Origin: Paraburkholderia elongata
GTDB lineage: Bacteria; Pseudomonadota; Gammaproteobacteria; Burkholderiales; Burkholderiaceae
NCBI RefSeq assembly: GCF_013177735.1
Contig: NZ_WOEZ01000210.1
Coordinates: forward strand, 62,001 to 126,000
Reading direction: 5' to 3'
DNA: 64,000 nucleotides
The position numbers were made by a program, and so were the translations under genes. Shown here in pieces: positions 1 through 9,395 of the stretch; position 1 is the first letter of the stretch, and each line of letters begins with the position of its first letter. The notes beneath the pieces are model-generated. The model searched no databases. It was not told the DNA's origin and saw only the letters and a list, made by a program, of their open reading frames with translations.

Positions 1-743
1 CGGCCGCAAGCCCCTTCGCGAAGGGCCACTGGCTGGCCAGCAAGGTCGGCTCGAATAACCAGCTGACCGGCAACTTCATGTGGGTCAAGTATTACAACCC
101 CGATGGGAGTCTCATGACGGTGCCCGAGATCAAGGCACTCTTGACGAGTGCAGGGCAGTGCTCGTTACCCACGATTGGCAGCAAGGTCGGCGCGACAGGC
201 AACATTCAGAGCATGGACGGTGCCTGGAATACCCGTTTTGGGATTTACCAGAATCCATACAACTCTCCGCCTGATCCCTCCGCGGCGGTGCCCGATTTCA
301 CAGGCTATGCGTACTCGCCCGTGACCCCGTTTAACGGCGGGGCACCGCTCACGTCGAATGCCTTCCCGGATTTCCGCGACCAACGGCGGCCGGGCCACAA
401 ACCCTACCAGGGCGATACGGCATCGGGGTTGTCCGTTAAAGGATCCAACCCCGGGCCACAACCGGCAAGCTATTACACCAATGGCGCCGACCGCCGGCTG
501 GCGTTGGTCCCCGTGGTCGACTGCTCGGCGTTGATAGGCAGTCAGAAAGCACCGATTCAGTCTTGGGCCTGCGTGCTGATGCTTCACCCGATGGAGAAAA
601 ACATCAACCAGGCGCTCAACGGCACCATCTATCTCGAATATCGCGGCGATGCCACCGATCCGACTTCTCCCTGTGCGTCGCAGGGTATCCCAGGCAGCAC
701 GACGGCTGGCATCGGGCCGATGGTGCCGGTGCTAGTGCAATAG
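1..743 (+). CDS. TadG-like Tad pilus protein, C-terminal part (5' truncated by window)
   Basis: The frame is open from the first bases of the window, so the N-terminus lies outside; an internal ATG at 78 has no reason to be the start. The visible part, about 247 residues, is rich in Gly, Pro, Ser and Asn and ends in VPVLVQ. It has no transmembrane segment and no motif I recognise. The identification rests on position: it sits 10 bp before two TadE-like genes and the TadZ-TadA-TadB-TadC series, where TadG (large membrane-anchored minor pilus protein with an extracytoplasmic C-terminal domain) is usual. The cysteines near the end (VVDCSAL, WACVLM, SPCAS) fit an exported, disulfide-bonded domain. 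TadG is an inference from context. Confidence 0.6.
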   Translation, partial: AASPFAKGHWLASKVGSNNQLTGNFMWVKYYNPDGSLMTVPEIKALLTSAGQCSLPTIGSKVGATGNIQSMDGAWNTRFGIYQNPYNSPPDPSAAVPDFTGYAYSPVTPFNGGAPLTSNAFPDFRDQRRPGHKPYQGDTASGLSVKGSNPGPQPASYYTNGADRRLALVPVVDCSALIGSQKAPIQSWACVLMLHPMEKNINQALNGTIYLEYRGDATDPTSPCASQGIPGSTTAGIGPMVPVLVQ

Positions 744-753
744 GAGAGCCGTC

Positions 754-1242
754 ATGCGCCATCGAATCAGATCCGTTCGCCGCATGCGCGGTGTCGTGGC
801 CGTCGAATTCGCGCTGCTTGCGATCCCGATGATCATTCTGCTGCTTGGCATCGCCGAGTTCGGTCATGCGTTCTATGAGTACAACACTCTCGTCAAGTCG
901 GTGCGCGATTCGACACGCTTGCTGTCTGCATACGATCCGACAGCGACGACCACGTACCCGATCGCACAAGCCCAGTGCCTCGCTGTTTACGGCACGAATG
1001 ACTGCTCGGGCTCACCTCTCGTCGAGGGATTGACGACGAACATGGTCGTGGTGTGCGATCAGGTGAATACCAGCGGCTGCACCGGGCAATTCCAGAACGT
1101 GCAAACCGATCCGACCGGCGACACGATCAATCTCGTGCAAGTGAAGATCACTGGCTATCCGTACGCGCAGGTAACCGGTTTTTTTAATCTGGCCGGTCTG
1201 ATCTTCGGCGATATCAGTTGCGTGATGAGGCAGACGCTATGA
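754..1242 (+). CDS. tadE: TadE-like pseudopilin
   Basis: 162 residues. A basic N-terminus is followed by the TadE signature GVVAVEFALLAIPMIILLLG (residues about 12-31), a single membrane helix with the conserved Glu, and then GHAFYEYNTLVKSVRDSTR, the usual pseudopilin continuation. TadE proteins are prepilin-like minor components processed by the TadV peptidase and needed for Flp pilus assembly. AGGAG precedes the ATG. The stop overlaps the next ATG (ATGA), so the two genes are translationally coupled. The C-terminal half is periplasmic with several Cys. Confidence 0.9.
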   Translation: MRHRIRSVRRMRGVVAVEFALLAIPMIILLLGIAEFGHAFYEYNTLVKSVRDSTRLLSAYDPTATTTYPIAQAQCLAVYGTNDCSGSPLVEGLTTNMVVVCDQVNTSGCTGQFQNVQTDPTGDTINLVQVKITGYPYAQVTGFFNLAGLIFGDISCVMRQTL

Positions 1243-1703
1243 AAACGTTCAACATCCATCGTTTGCCTGGCGCCCGGCGCCAGCGCGGCGCTGCGGCGCT
1301 TGAATTTGCCTTGATATCGATAGTCTTTTTCACGTTGCTGATCGGCATCATGGAGATGGGGCGCGTGCTCTTTTACTGGAACACCGCTGCGGAAGCGACC
1401 CGGCTTGGCGCCCGGATGGCGGTGGTCTGCGACATCAACAGCAGCCAGTCGGCGAGCAATCCGGTGATCGCACAGATGCAGCAGTTGCTGCCGATCCTGC
1501 AGCCTGCCAACGTCACCGTGGCCTACGCGCCGTCGGGCTGCGACGCTTCGTCATGCACCGCGGTCACGGTCAGCGTGACCAACGTCACTGTCAATACTGT
1601 CATGCCCTTTATGCCGCTTTCGATATCGATGCCGCCATTCTCGACAACTTTGCCAAGAGAAAGCCTGAATAGTGTGAACGGCACCAATCCCACTTGCAGT
1701 TAG
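1239..1703 (+). CDS. second TadE/TadF-like pseudopilin
   Basis: 154 residues from the ATG at 1239, which overlaps the preceding stop by four bases. The segment RGAAALEFALISIVFFTLLI is the TadE-type helix, and GRVLFYWNTAAEATRLGARM follows. A periplasmic tail of about 90 residues contains three Cys. Two tandem TadE-like genes are common in tad loci (TadE and TadF); which of the two this is cannot be settled by eye. An upstream in-frame TTG at 1218 is rejected because it lies deep inside the previous gene and has no ribosome site. Confidence 0.87.
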   Translation: MKTFNIHRLPGARRQRGAAALEFALISIVFFTLLIGIMEMGRVLFYWNTAAEATRLGARMAVVCDINSSQSASNPVIAQMQQLLPILQPANVTVAYAPSGCDASSCTAVTVSVTNVTVNTVMPFMPLSISMPPFSTTLPRESLNSVNGTNPTCS

Positions 1704-1732
1704 TACACCGCCCATCCACAGGGAAGAACGAA

Positions 1733-2911
1733 ATGATCGACATCCTCACGATTTCATCGGATCCCGCACATGCCAGCGCGATCGCACGGATCGTCGCGGC
1801 GGGAGAGTTCCATCACCGAGTCAGGACATCGACCGCCGGGCTGGCCGATCTGTGCGCGCATCAGCAGGCGCTCGATGGCGTCGATTTGCTGGTTATTGAT
1901 GGCGCGCAGATGACGCAGGAGGATTTCGGCACACTCACTGCGCTCACCGCGCAGCGAGTGGGTCTGGCCTGCATGCTGCTGGCACCGTCGCCGACCGCCG
2001 ATCTGCTGATTCGTGCGATGCGTGCCGGCGTGCGCGATGTGCAGCCGTGGCCGGCTGATCCCAAAGACCTGCAGCACGCCGTCGAAGGCATCGCGCAAAA
2101 AGTTACCGGCACGCGGTGCGAGGGCCGGGTGATCTCTTTCGTGTCCTGCAAAGGTGGAAGCGGCACTTCGTTTCTCGCCGCTAATCTGGGGTTCGCCGCG
2201 TCGGCGGTCGGCAAGCGTACGCTGCTGATCGATCTGAATCAGCAATTCGGTGAGGCGGCCTTTCTGGTATCGGAAGTCACGCCGCCCGCCACGCTGGCCG
2301 ATGTGAGCATCCAGATCGACCGGCTCGACCCCGCATTTCTCGACGCGTGCCTGACTCACGTCAGCGATCGTTTCGATGTGCTGGCCGGCGCACCTGATCC
2401 GGCCAAGGCAAAGGAAATCAAACCGGAACATTTGCAGCGGATTCTGCATCTGGTGCGGAGTCAATACGACCTGATCATTTTCGATATCGGCCAGAGCATC
2501 AGCAACGTGTCGATTGCGGCACTCGACCAGAGCGAGTGCATTTTTCCGGTGCTGCAACTGAGTTTGCCGTATCTGCGTGGCGGCCGCCGGTTGCTCGATA
2601 TGTTCCGCTCGCTCGGCTACCGGGGTGACAAGGTACGCGTGCTGGTCAATCGCTATCAGAAGAAGGGGCCGGTGGGGTTGCCCGAACTGGAGAAAGCACT
2701 GGGCCTGAGGGTGGCCAGTGTGATTCCGGAAGACGGTGCTTCGGTGTCGGCGTCAATCAATCAGGGTGTACCGATTCTGCGGCTCGCCAAATCGAGTGGC
2801 GTGGCAAAGAGCCTGAGCGAACTGGTGCGAAGCCTGTCGCCGCCGCCGGCAAACGATCGTCGCAGCATTCTGCAGAAATTTTTCGGTAAGCCGGTGTTAA
2901 GCAGGGCTTGA
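1733..2911 (+). CDS. tadZ: TadZ/CpaE-family pilus assembly ATPase
   Basis: 392 residues. Residues 1-125 form a receiver-like (ARD) domain, and the rest a MinD/ParA-type atypical ATPase with deviant Walker A KGGSGTS in [19 protein letters not shown] and a Walker B-like LIIFDIG. TadZ/CpaE marks the polar site where the Tad secretion machine assembles. The ATG at 1733 has GGAAGAACGA before it; the in-frame TTG at 1694 lies inside the previous gene and is rejected. It ends 17 bp before the TadA ATPase gene. Confidence 0.92.
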   Translation: MIDILTISSDPAHASAIARIVAAGEFHHRVRTSTAGLADLCAHQQALDGVDLLVIDGAQMTQEDFGTLTALTAQRVGLACMLLAPSPTADLLIRAMRAGVRDVQPWPADPKDLQHAVEGIAQKVTGTRCEGRVISFVSCKGGSGTSFLAANLGFAASAVGKRTLLIDLNQQFGEAAFLVSEVTPPATLADVSIQIDRLDPAFLDACLTHVSDRFDVLAGAPDPAKAKEIKPEHLQRILHLVRSQYDLIIFDIGQSISNVSIAALDQSECIFPVLQLSLPYLRGGRRLLDMFRSLGYRGDKVRVLVNRYQKKGPVGLPELEKALGLRVASVIPEDGASVSASINQGVPILRLAKSSGVAKSLSELVRSLSPPPANDRRSILQKFFGKPVLSRA

Positions 2912-2928
2912 GAGAGAGGAGAGGAAAA

Positions 2929-4296
2929 ATGGAAAACATCTTGACGCTGCGCGAGCAATTTAGTGAACAAGTTGATGCGTCTGCACACGAGCAAAGCCTT
3001 AGCCGGAACAGAATGGCCAAGAGAGCGTACCAGCAACTCAAGAAAAACGTGCACGAGGCCATTATCGACCGCGTCGAGCTGGAAAAACTCCAGCGCCTGT
3101 CGAACGAACAGATTCAGCATGAACTGGCGCAACTGGTCGAGCGCATCATCGAAGAAGACAACATTCCGATCAACGAGGTCGAGCGGCGCCACCTCGTGCG
3201 CGACGTGCGTGACGAGATGCTTGGCTTTGGACCACTCGAGCCGCTGCTGGCGGACCCGACGATCTCCGACATTCTGGTCAACACGTGCAAGCATGTATAT
3301 ATCGAGCGGCGCGGCAAACTGGAACTGACCGATGTCACGTTCTATGACGACGCGCATTTGATGAAAGTCATCGAAAAGATTGTGTCGCGCGTCGGCCGCC
3401 GCATTGACGAATCGAACCCGATGGTGGACGCACGTCTGCCGGACGGCTCGCGCATGAATGCGATCATTCCGCCGTCGGCGATCGACGGCCCGCTGCTGTC
3501 GATTCGCCGTTTTGCCGTCAATCCGCTGACAGTGAAGGACCTGGTCGACTATCAGAGCCTCACGCCACCGATGGTTCAGATGCTGGAAGCGCTTTCCGCC
3601 GCCAAGATCAACACGTTGATTTCGGGCGGCACGGGCAGCGGCAAGACGACATTGCTCAACGTTCTGTCGGGGTTCATTCCGTCCGACGAACGTATCGTGA
3701 CGATCGAGGACGCTGCCGAACTTCAGTTGCGCCAGATACACGTGCTGCGGCTCGAAACGCGTCCGCCCAACATCGAAGGCAAGGGGGAAATCACGCAGCG
3801 CTCGCTGGTGCGCAACGCGCTGCGGATGCGGCCCGACCGGATCATTCTTGGCGAGGTGCGGGGCCCCGAAGCGCTGGACATGCTGCAGGCGATGAACACA
3901 GGGCATGAGGGTTCGCTCGCGACGGTGCATGCCAATACCCCGCGAGACGCGCTGACACGGCTCGAGAACATGATCGGCATGGCCGGTTTGAATCTGCCGC
4001 CCAAGGCCGCGCGCCACCAGATCAGCTCGGCGATCAGCGTCATCATTCAGGTGGCGCGTCTTACCGACGGGCGCAGAAAGATCGTCAGCATTCAGGAAAT
4101 CACCGGCATGGAAGGCGAGGTGATCAATTTGCAGGAAATCTTCACGTTCAAGCGTAGCGGTGTGGATAAGGACGGCAAGGTGTGCGGGTACTTTTGCGCG
4201 ACGGGCGTGCGGCCGAAATTTTCCGAGCGGCTGCAAGCGTTTGGCGTGCCGGTGCCGGATACGTTGTATGACCCGACACATCACTATCCGGTCTAA
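2929..4296 (+). CDS. tadA: TadA/CpaF secretion ATPase
   Basis: 455 residues. This is the hexameric type II/IV secretion ATPase that powers Flp pilus extrusion at the inner membrane. The Walker A motif [12 protein letters not shown] is at about residue 230, the Asp box includes [12 protein letters not shown], Walker B is [17 protein letters not shown], and the His box is [13 protein letters not shown]. All are intact. The ATG at 2929 follows GAGAGGAG; the earlier in-frame ATG at 2908 overlaps the tadZ end and is less likely. It belongs to the same operon as tadZ. Confidence 0.95.
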   Translation: MENILTLREQFSEQVDASAHEQSLSRNRMAKRAYQQLKKNVHEAIIDRVELEKLQRLSNEQIQHELAQLVERIIEEDNIPINEVERRHLVRDVRDEMLGFGPLEPLLADPTISDILVNTCKHVYIERRGKLELTDVTFYDDAHLMKVIEKIVSRVGRRIDESNPMVDARLPDGSRMNAIIPPSAIDGPLLSIRRFAVNPLTVKDLVDYQSLTPPMVQMLEALSAAKINTLISGGTGSGKTTLLNVLSGFIPSDERIVTIEDAAELQLRQIHVLRLETRPPNIEGKGEITQRSLVRNALRMRPDRIILGEVRGPEALDMLQAMNTGHEGSLATVHANTPRDALTRLENMIGMAGLNLPPKAARHQISSAISVIIQVARLTDGRRKIVSIQEITGMEGEVINLQEIFTFKRSGVDKDGKVCGYFCATGVRPKFSERLQAFGVPVPDTLYDPTHHYPV

Positions 4297-4370
4297 CGGC
4301 GGCTGATATAGCCGACAGGCAGGACGGAACGGCTGCGGCGAGCGGCCGCGCCACCACGAGGGACATCGCC

Positions 4371-5348
4371 ATGAATTATCTTTACTACGGCTTCATCATT
4401 TTGGTGTTCTTCGCGATCATTTTGTTGATCGAGGCCGGCAATATTTGGTGGCAGAGCCGGCACAGCAGCGCCGCCAAACGCCTCGAAAGCCGCATCCGCA
4501 TGATGTCCGCAGGGGGGCATGCCAATGACAAGGCGGTGTCGATTCTCAAGCAGCGCGGGTTGAGCAATTCACCGCTGATGACCCGTCTGCTGCTGCGGGT
4601 ACCGCGGATTCAACGGCTTGATCGCTGGCTGGTTCAATCGGGACTGAGCTGGTCGGTGGCGCAGTTTCTTACTTACACCGTGTTTCCGCCGCTCGTGGTG
4701 TGGGTGGTCGGCAGCTTGATCTACATGCCGTTGATGGCGCTATTGGCGGTGATGCTGATCGCGGGCGTCTTTGCGCCACTCAGAGTCAGCCGGGCCAAGG
4801 GCAAGCGGCTGAGACTGATCGAGGAGCAATTGCCCGAGGCCGCCGATATGATCAGCCGGTCGTTGCGGGCCGGTCATTCATTCTCGACGGCTCTCGGCAT
4901 CGTGGGCGACGAAATGCCCGAGCCGATCGGCGCCGAGTTTCGCACGGCGTTCGACGAAATCAATTTTGGCGTGCCGCTCAACGACGCGTTGGGGGGGCTG
5001 GCCAACCGCGTACCGATCAGCGATCTGCGCTACTTCGTGATTGCGGTGCTGATTCAGCGCGAGAGTGGCGGCAACCTGGCCGAAATTCTCGTCAATATCG
5101 CGCAGCTCATCCGCAGCCGGCTCACGCTGCTTGCCAAGGTCCGGGTGCTGTCGGCAGAAGGCCGGCTGTCGGCCTGGGTCCTTGGGGTTCTGCCGTTCGT
5201 GATGGCCTTTCTGATTTCGATAGTGAATCCGCGTTTCCTTCGCGTTCTGTGGACCGATCCGGCCGGCATAAAACTGATCGGCGTGGCGCTGGTCATGATG
5301 GCGCTCGGCGTGGTCTGGATGAGAAAAGTCATTCGCATCCATGTTTGA
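4371..5348 (+). CDS. tadB: TadB inner-membrane platform protein
   Basis: 325 residues with a type II secretion system F (GspF-like) domain. An N-terminal membrane helix (residues about 5-22), a helix pair around 100-135, and two C-terminal helices flank the cytoplasmic domain with LPEAADMISRSLRAGHSFSTAL and RESGGNLAEIL, which are typical of TadB. It is predicted to pair with TadC as the platform that couples TadA to the growing pilus. A 74-bp gap after tadA contains only the ribosome site GAGGGACATCGCC. Confidence 0.93.
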   Translation: MNYLYYGFIILVFFAIILLIEAGNIWWQSRHSSAAKRLESRIRMMSAGGHANDKAVSILKQRGLSNSPLMTRLLLRVPRIQRLDRWLVQSGLSWSVAQFLTYTVFPPLVVWVVGSLIYMPLMALLAVMLIAGVFAPLRVSRAKGKRLRLIEEQLPEAADMISRSLRAGHSFSTALGIVGDEMPEPIGAEFRTAFDEINFGVPLNDALGGLANRVPISDLRYFVIAVLIQRESGGNLAEILVNIAQLIRSRLTLLAKVRVLSAEGRLSAWVLGVLPFVMAFLISIVNPRFLRVLWTDPAGIKLIGVALVMMALGVVWMRKVIRIHV

Positions 5349-5390
5349 TCGAGACACGTCACTTTGATTCTTTGGAGATGGGTCGATCCC

Positions 5391-6374
5391 ATGCCTACCA
5401 TGAAAAATGAACAACTCATACTGCTGGCCATCGTTTTTGTGATTGTCGCCCTTGTCGCATTCGGGGTGATGGCGCTGCTTATGCCGAACTCGATCCATCG
5501 CCGCCTTGGTCAGCTCACGAGTTCCGGCCAGCCCTCGTTGGAACCGGACGATGGCGAAGTCGCCCAATGGGTCAGGAAGGTTGTGCAGGCTTCGCAGCCG
5601 ATCGCCAAACTCTCGATTCCCAAAGAAGGTTGGGAGCATTCGGTGTTGCGCACGAAATTCATTCATGCGGGATGGCGCAGTCCGTCTGCCCCCGGAGTTT
5701 TCTTTGCTGCCAAGACGGTTGGGGTCATTGGGCTGCCTCTCGCGTGCCTGATGGCGGTTGGCCCTTACCTGTCGAACAATAACGGCAGGTTGCTAATGGT
5801 CCTGCTGCTGGTGCTGGCGGGTATCGGCTATTACCTGCCCAATGTCGCGCTGGCTCGCCGTGTGCGCCAGCGCCAACTGACTATTTTCGAGGATTTTCCG
5901 GACGCGCTGGACCTGCTCACCGTGTGCGTGGAGGCGGGTCTGGGGCTGGACGCGGCGCTGATGAAGGTGGCCGATGAAATGCACCTCAAAAGCCCGACGT
6001 TGAGCGACGAATTGCAACTGCTGCTGCTCGAGTTGAGAGCGGGGTTAAGCAAGGAAACCGCGCTCAAGAACCTGGCACTGCGCACTGGCGTGGAAGACCT
6101 GGACGTGCTGGTCGCCATGCTGATTCAGGCGGAGCGCTTCGGCACCAGCATGGGCGATTCGCTGCGCGTGCATTCGGAAAATCTGCGGCTCAAGCGACGG
6201 CTTCGCGCCGAGGAGACAGCCGGGAAAATCGCCGTCAAATTATTGTTTCCGCTTATGTTCTGCATATTTCCGACGCTGATGCTGGTGCTGCTCGGCCCGG
6301 CGGTCATTCAGGTTATACGCGTACTGTTGCCGACGCTGTCCGGTGAGTCAGGTGCGGCCTTATCACAGTTTTGA
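5391..6374 (+). CDS. tadC: TadC inner-membrane platform protein
   Basis: 327 residues, also with a GspF-type domain: FPDALDLLTVCVEAGLGLDA and QAERFGTSMGDSLRVHSENL are the TadC hallmarks. There are hydrophobic segments near the N-terminus, at about 105-150 and at the C-terminus. I chose the ATG at 5391 (MPTMKNEQ); ATG 5400 or TTG 5364 are possible alternatives. It closes the visible tad operon; the Flp pilin, prepilin peptidase, CpaB and secretin genes must lie upstream of the window. Confidence 0.92.
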   Translation: MPTMKNEQLILLAIVFVIVALVAFGVMALLMPNSIHRRLGQLTSSGQPSLEPDDGEVAQWVRKVVQASQPIAKLSIPKEGWEHSVLRTKFIHAGWRSPSAPGVFFAAKTVGVIGLPLACLMAVGPYLSNNNGRLLMVLLLVLAGIGYYLPNVALARRVRQRQLTIFEDFPDALDLLTVCVEAGLGLDAALMKVADEMHLKSPTLSDELQLLLLELRAGLSKETALKNLALRTGVEDLDVLVAMLIQAERFGTSMGDSLRVHSENLRLKRRLRAEETAGKIAVKLLFPLMFCIFPTLMLVLLGPAVIQVIRVLLPTLSGESGAALSQF

Positions 6375-6390
6375 TGACTGGAGTGCAAAC

Positions 6391-6906
6391 ATGACTCATA
6401 CCCCCGATGAACGCGTGGAGGTCGTCAAGCTCCGGTTCATGCTGGGTGTCAAGCTCGCGGCCTTCAACCAATTTGTTGCGGGGCAACTGAGACTGAACGT
6501 CACCGACCTGAAATGCCTGGAAGTCGCTTATTACGATGAGGTGCAGCCGGTCACGCCTGGCCGGCTGTCGAAACTGACGGGACTATCGCCTGGCACGATC
6601 ACGACTTCCCTGAAAAACCTTGAAAAAGCCGAACTGATAAAACGCGAAACCGATCCGACCGACGGGCGGCGCATCCTGTTGCGCTTTATTCCAGGCCGGC
6701 GGGCGATGATCGATGCTTACTTTGAACCGGTCAACCGTGATCTGGCCGCTATCGATCGCACGCTCGATAGCGGAGAACTGGAAAGCGTCAAAAAGTATCT
6801 GTGCGGATTGATGAGGATCCTCGACGAATATATGTCAGCACCCAGCCCGATGATGCAGGCCCACTCGATGCTGCGGCCCAATAAGAACAGTCGGAGAAGG
6901 ACATGA
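6391..6906 (+). CDS. MarR-family transcriptional regulator
   Basis: 171 residues. The winged-helix core reads RLSKLTGLSPGTITTSLKNL (recognition helix) followed by LIKRETDPTDGRRILLRF, the classic MarR wing with its DxRR motif. It begins 16 bp after tadC and overlaps the next gene by four bases (ATGA), so it may be cotranscribed with either. The target is unknown; control of the tad operon or of the methyltransferase that follows is possible, but no operator was identified. Confidence 0.85.
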   Translation: MTHTPDERVEVVKLRFMLGVKLAAFNQFVAGQLRLNVTDLKCLEVAYYDEVQPVTPGRLSKLTGLSPGTITTSLKNLEKAELIKRETDPTDGRRILLRFIPGRRAMIDAYFEPVNRDLAAIDRTLDSGELESVKKYLCGLMRILDEYMSAPSPMMQAHSMLRPNKNSRRRT

Positions 6907-7601
6907 GCACGATCACCGCCGAAACAGCGGCACTTGTAATACCTCTAGCCGGGAGCCTCGCATACATGATGCACAAGGCGATACCGCGCTTGGGCGATGC
7001 GCTTCTCGAAGTATTGGCGCGGGTCGGCTCGGCTTTGCTGTTGGGCCTGTTCGCATACTTCGCGATCCGGCATTGGCTTGCCGATCCCGGACGTATCACG
7101 CTGTTGCTGCTGGTGATCGCCGAGTGCTTCACCGTGGGTCTGTCGCTTTTCACAAGGGTTCCGGTCATGCGTGACTGGACGCCGTTTGCATTCGTGTGCT
7201 CGATGGGTGCCACGTACTACTTTCTTGCCGTTCAGCTTGGACCCGGGGCCCGACTCGTACCGGAATCGGTCGGGGCTGCGCTTCAGGTTTCCGGTATCTG
7301 CTGGCAGCTCGTTGCAAAGGCCTCGCTGCGGCGCTCGTTCGGCATTCTGCCGGCCAACCGCGGTGTCGTGTCCTGTGGTGCCTACCGGTTCGTACGGCAT
7401 CCAATGTATCTCGGCTACCTCGTTGCGGATATTGGCTTTCTGCTGACAAACTTCGGTTTGCAGAACGTTCTCGTGTACGGCTTTCAGTTTGCCTTGCAGG
7501 GTGGACGCATCCTGCGTGAGGAGTGGATTCTGTCTTCCGACGAGAACTATCGTCGGTACAAAGGAAAAGTGCGCTATCGGGTGATTCCTGGGGTGTTCTG
7601 A
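6903..7601 (+). CDS. isoprenylcysteine methyltransferase-like membrane protein
   Basis: 232 residues with about six membrane helices. The C-terminal region carries the ICMT/PEMT-type signature: GAYRFVRHPMYLGYLVADIG, then EEWILSSDENYRRYKGKVRY, i.e. the SAM-binding RHPxY and EE..L motifs. Bacterial members are thought to methylate small hydrophobic or lipid substrates in the inner membrane; prenylated protein substrates are not expected. It is translationally coupled to the MarR-like gene. The substrate is not predictable. Confidence 0.8.
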   Translation: MSTITAETAALVIPLAGSLAYMMHKAIPRLGDALLEVLARVGSALLLGLFAYFAIRHWLADPGRITLLLLVIAECFTVGLSLFTRVPVMRDWTPFAFVCSMGATYYFLAVQLGPGARLVPESVGAALQVSGICWQLVAKASLRRSFGILPANRGVVSCGAYRFVRHPMYLGYLVADIGFLLTNFGLQNVLVYGFQFALQGGRILREEWILSSDENYRRYKGKVRYRVIPGVF

Positions 7602-7763
7602 TCCTGCGAATCGTTTGGCATCGGCATCGGCAGCGGCAGCGGCCACTCGATGGGTCGCAGCTTGAAGATGAGGCGTCCGATGAAGGGCGGTGGTCTGGTA
7701 TGAGCGATTTCCGAGTGTTGGGGATAGGACAAAACAAAGCATAGAAACGGACCGGGGACTCAA

Positions 7764-9212
7764 GTGAAGAATGCATTCATTATCGAAAGGCGAACGATTT
7801 CCGATTCATGGGACAGAGTACCTTTCCCGATCGTTGTCGCGTTAATCGGCTATGGCATCGTCCTGTTCGCGCGGCAGTTTCTGAATGATGGCGATACCTA
7901 CTGGCACATTGCAGCGGGCAACTGGATGCTTCAGAACGGCTCGGTCCCGCACGCAGACCCGTTTTCGTATACGGCCGCCGGAGCGCCGTGGGTAGCGCAC
8001 GAGTGGCTGTCCGAAGTTCTTATGGCGCTCGCCTACAAGGCTGGCGCCTGGAACGGCATCGTCATGCTCTATGGCGCCACAACCGCGTTGGCATTTGGAC
8101 TGTTGGCGCATTTCCTTCGACGCTGGTTAAATCAACCGGCTGCGCTGGTCGTCTTTGTTCTCGCAGCCGCATGTGTCAGCCCGAGCCTGCTTGCGCGTCC
8201 GCACATTCTCGTGTTGCCGGTCGTGGTGCTTTGGTCCGCCGGCCTACTTTTGGCGAAGGACAGGGGCGCGGCGCCATCGCTGCTTCTGCTTCCACTTATG
8301 CTGATCTGGGCAAATTTGCATAGCAGCTTCGTTTTCGGCCTTGCGCTTACCTTGCCGATCGCACTCGAAGCACTGGTTGCGACGAAGGTGGACCGAGCCC
8401 GGATTGCACGCAGTTGGGGCGTGTTCTGCGCAGCGGCAACTGGGGTATCGCTTTTGACGCCGAATGGCTGGCATGGACTGCTGTTCCCGTTTCAGGTCTC
8501 ACGCATGCCGCATCTCTCGCTCATCGGCGAGTGGAGCCCAACGAACTTTCAGACGCTTGAGCCGCTGGAGCTAGCGCTAATGGCGGCGTTCTACATCGCG
8601 TTTTCGCGGGGGATCCGGTTGCCGATTCCCCGGCTGCTCACGCTTATCGCGTTGCTGCATCTTGCGCTTCAGCACAGTCGGCATCAAATGCTCGCCGGCG
8701 TCGTGGGCGCGTTAATACTGGCGAGGCCCCTTGGCGAGGCTTTCGGCGGGAACGAGCATGGAAACACGAGCCGCCTCGCCTCGTTACGCTGGACCGTCGT
8801 TGGGTTGGCTTGCGTGGTGCTATTGACGACACTCCGTCTGGCGCATCCTCTCGTGCGTACCGATGAGCACGTGTCGCCGATCACGGCGCTAAATCATGTG
8901 CCGGCTGAGATTTTGCGGGAGCCTGTCCTCAACAGTTATGACTTCGGCGGCTATTTGATATTCAAGAATATCAAACCATTCATCGATGGCCGCGCCGACA
9001 TGTACGGGGATGATTTTTTTGCAAACTACATGGTCGCCTTGACGCCGAACCGCGTTGCCTTTGAGCGGCTAGTAGAGAAGTACGGAATTCGATGGGCGAT
9101 CCTGAGCGCGAACAGTACCACGCTGGATATGGTCGATGCGCTTCCGCAATGGCGGCGTCTGTATGCGGACGGCGTTGCCGTCGTGTACGTGCGCGATGGA
9201 CCGCGATCATAG
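7764..9212 (+). CDS. polytopic membrane protein, GT-C glycosyltransferase-like
   Basis: 482 residues with about 10-12 membrane helices. The first periplasmic loop contains NDGDTYWHIAAGNWMLQNG and then PHADPFSYT, an acidic loop resembling the catalytic loop of polyprenyl-phosphate-sugar-dependent GT-C enzymes. A soluble C-terminal part contains NSYDFGGYLIF and FIDGRADMYGDDFF, a pattern common to uncharacterised bacterial membrane proteins. The start is GTG at 7764 after GGGGACTCAA. With the GtrB- and GtrA-like genes downstream it could be the final (GtrC-type) transferase of a glycosylation system; this role is inference. Confidence 0.65.
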   Translation: MKNAFIIERRTISDSWDRVPFPIVVALIGYGIVLFARQFLNDGDTYWHIAAGNWMLQNGSVPHADPFSYTAAGAPWVAHEWLSEVLMALAYKAGAWNGIVMLYGATTALAFGLLAHFLRRWLNQPAALVVFVLAAACVSPSLLARPHILVLPVVVLWSAGLLLAKDRGAAPSLLLLPLMLIWANLHSSFVFGLALTLPIALEALVATKVDRARIARSWGVFCAAATGVSLLTPNGWHGLLFPFQVSRMPHLSLIGEWSPTNFQTLEPLELALMAAFYIAFSRGIRLPIPRLLTLIALLHLALQHSRHQMLAGVVGALILARPLGEAFGGNEHGNTSRLASLRWTVVGLACVVLLTTLRLAHPLVRTDEHVSPITALNHVPAEILREPVLNSYDFGGYLIFKNIKPFIDGRADMYGDDFFANYMVALTPNRVAFERLVEKYGIRWAILSANSTTLDMVDALPQWRRLYADGVAVVYVRDGPRS

Positions 9213-9395
9213 CTTGTCGCGCATCGCTCTCGTTGCCGTCGAAGCTTTCGATTGCAGGACATTGTGTTCGCCGCGAGCCTATGGCCGGATTGCACAAGAC
9301 AGAGAAACGTCGGAGATGAGCGTACGCGATTTGCAAGCCATTCGCCCGCGTTCATCCGGCATAGCGTGTCAAATCAGAATAACGGGGAGGTAGCC

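Noticed and set aside
2761-4284. 507-codon frame opposite tadA
   Set aside because: All TadA motifs are on the plus strand; the antisense product is low-complexity and has no ribosome site.
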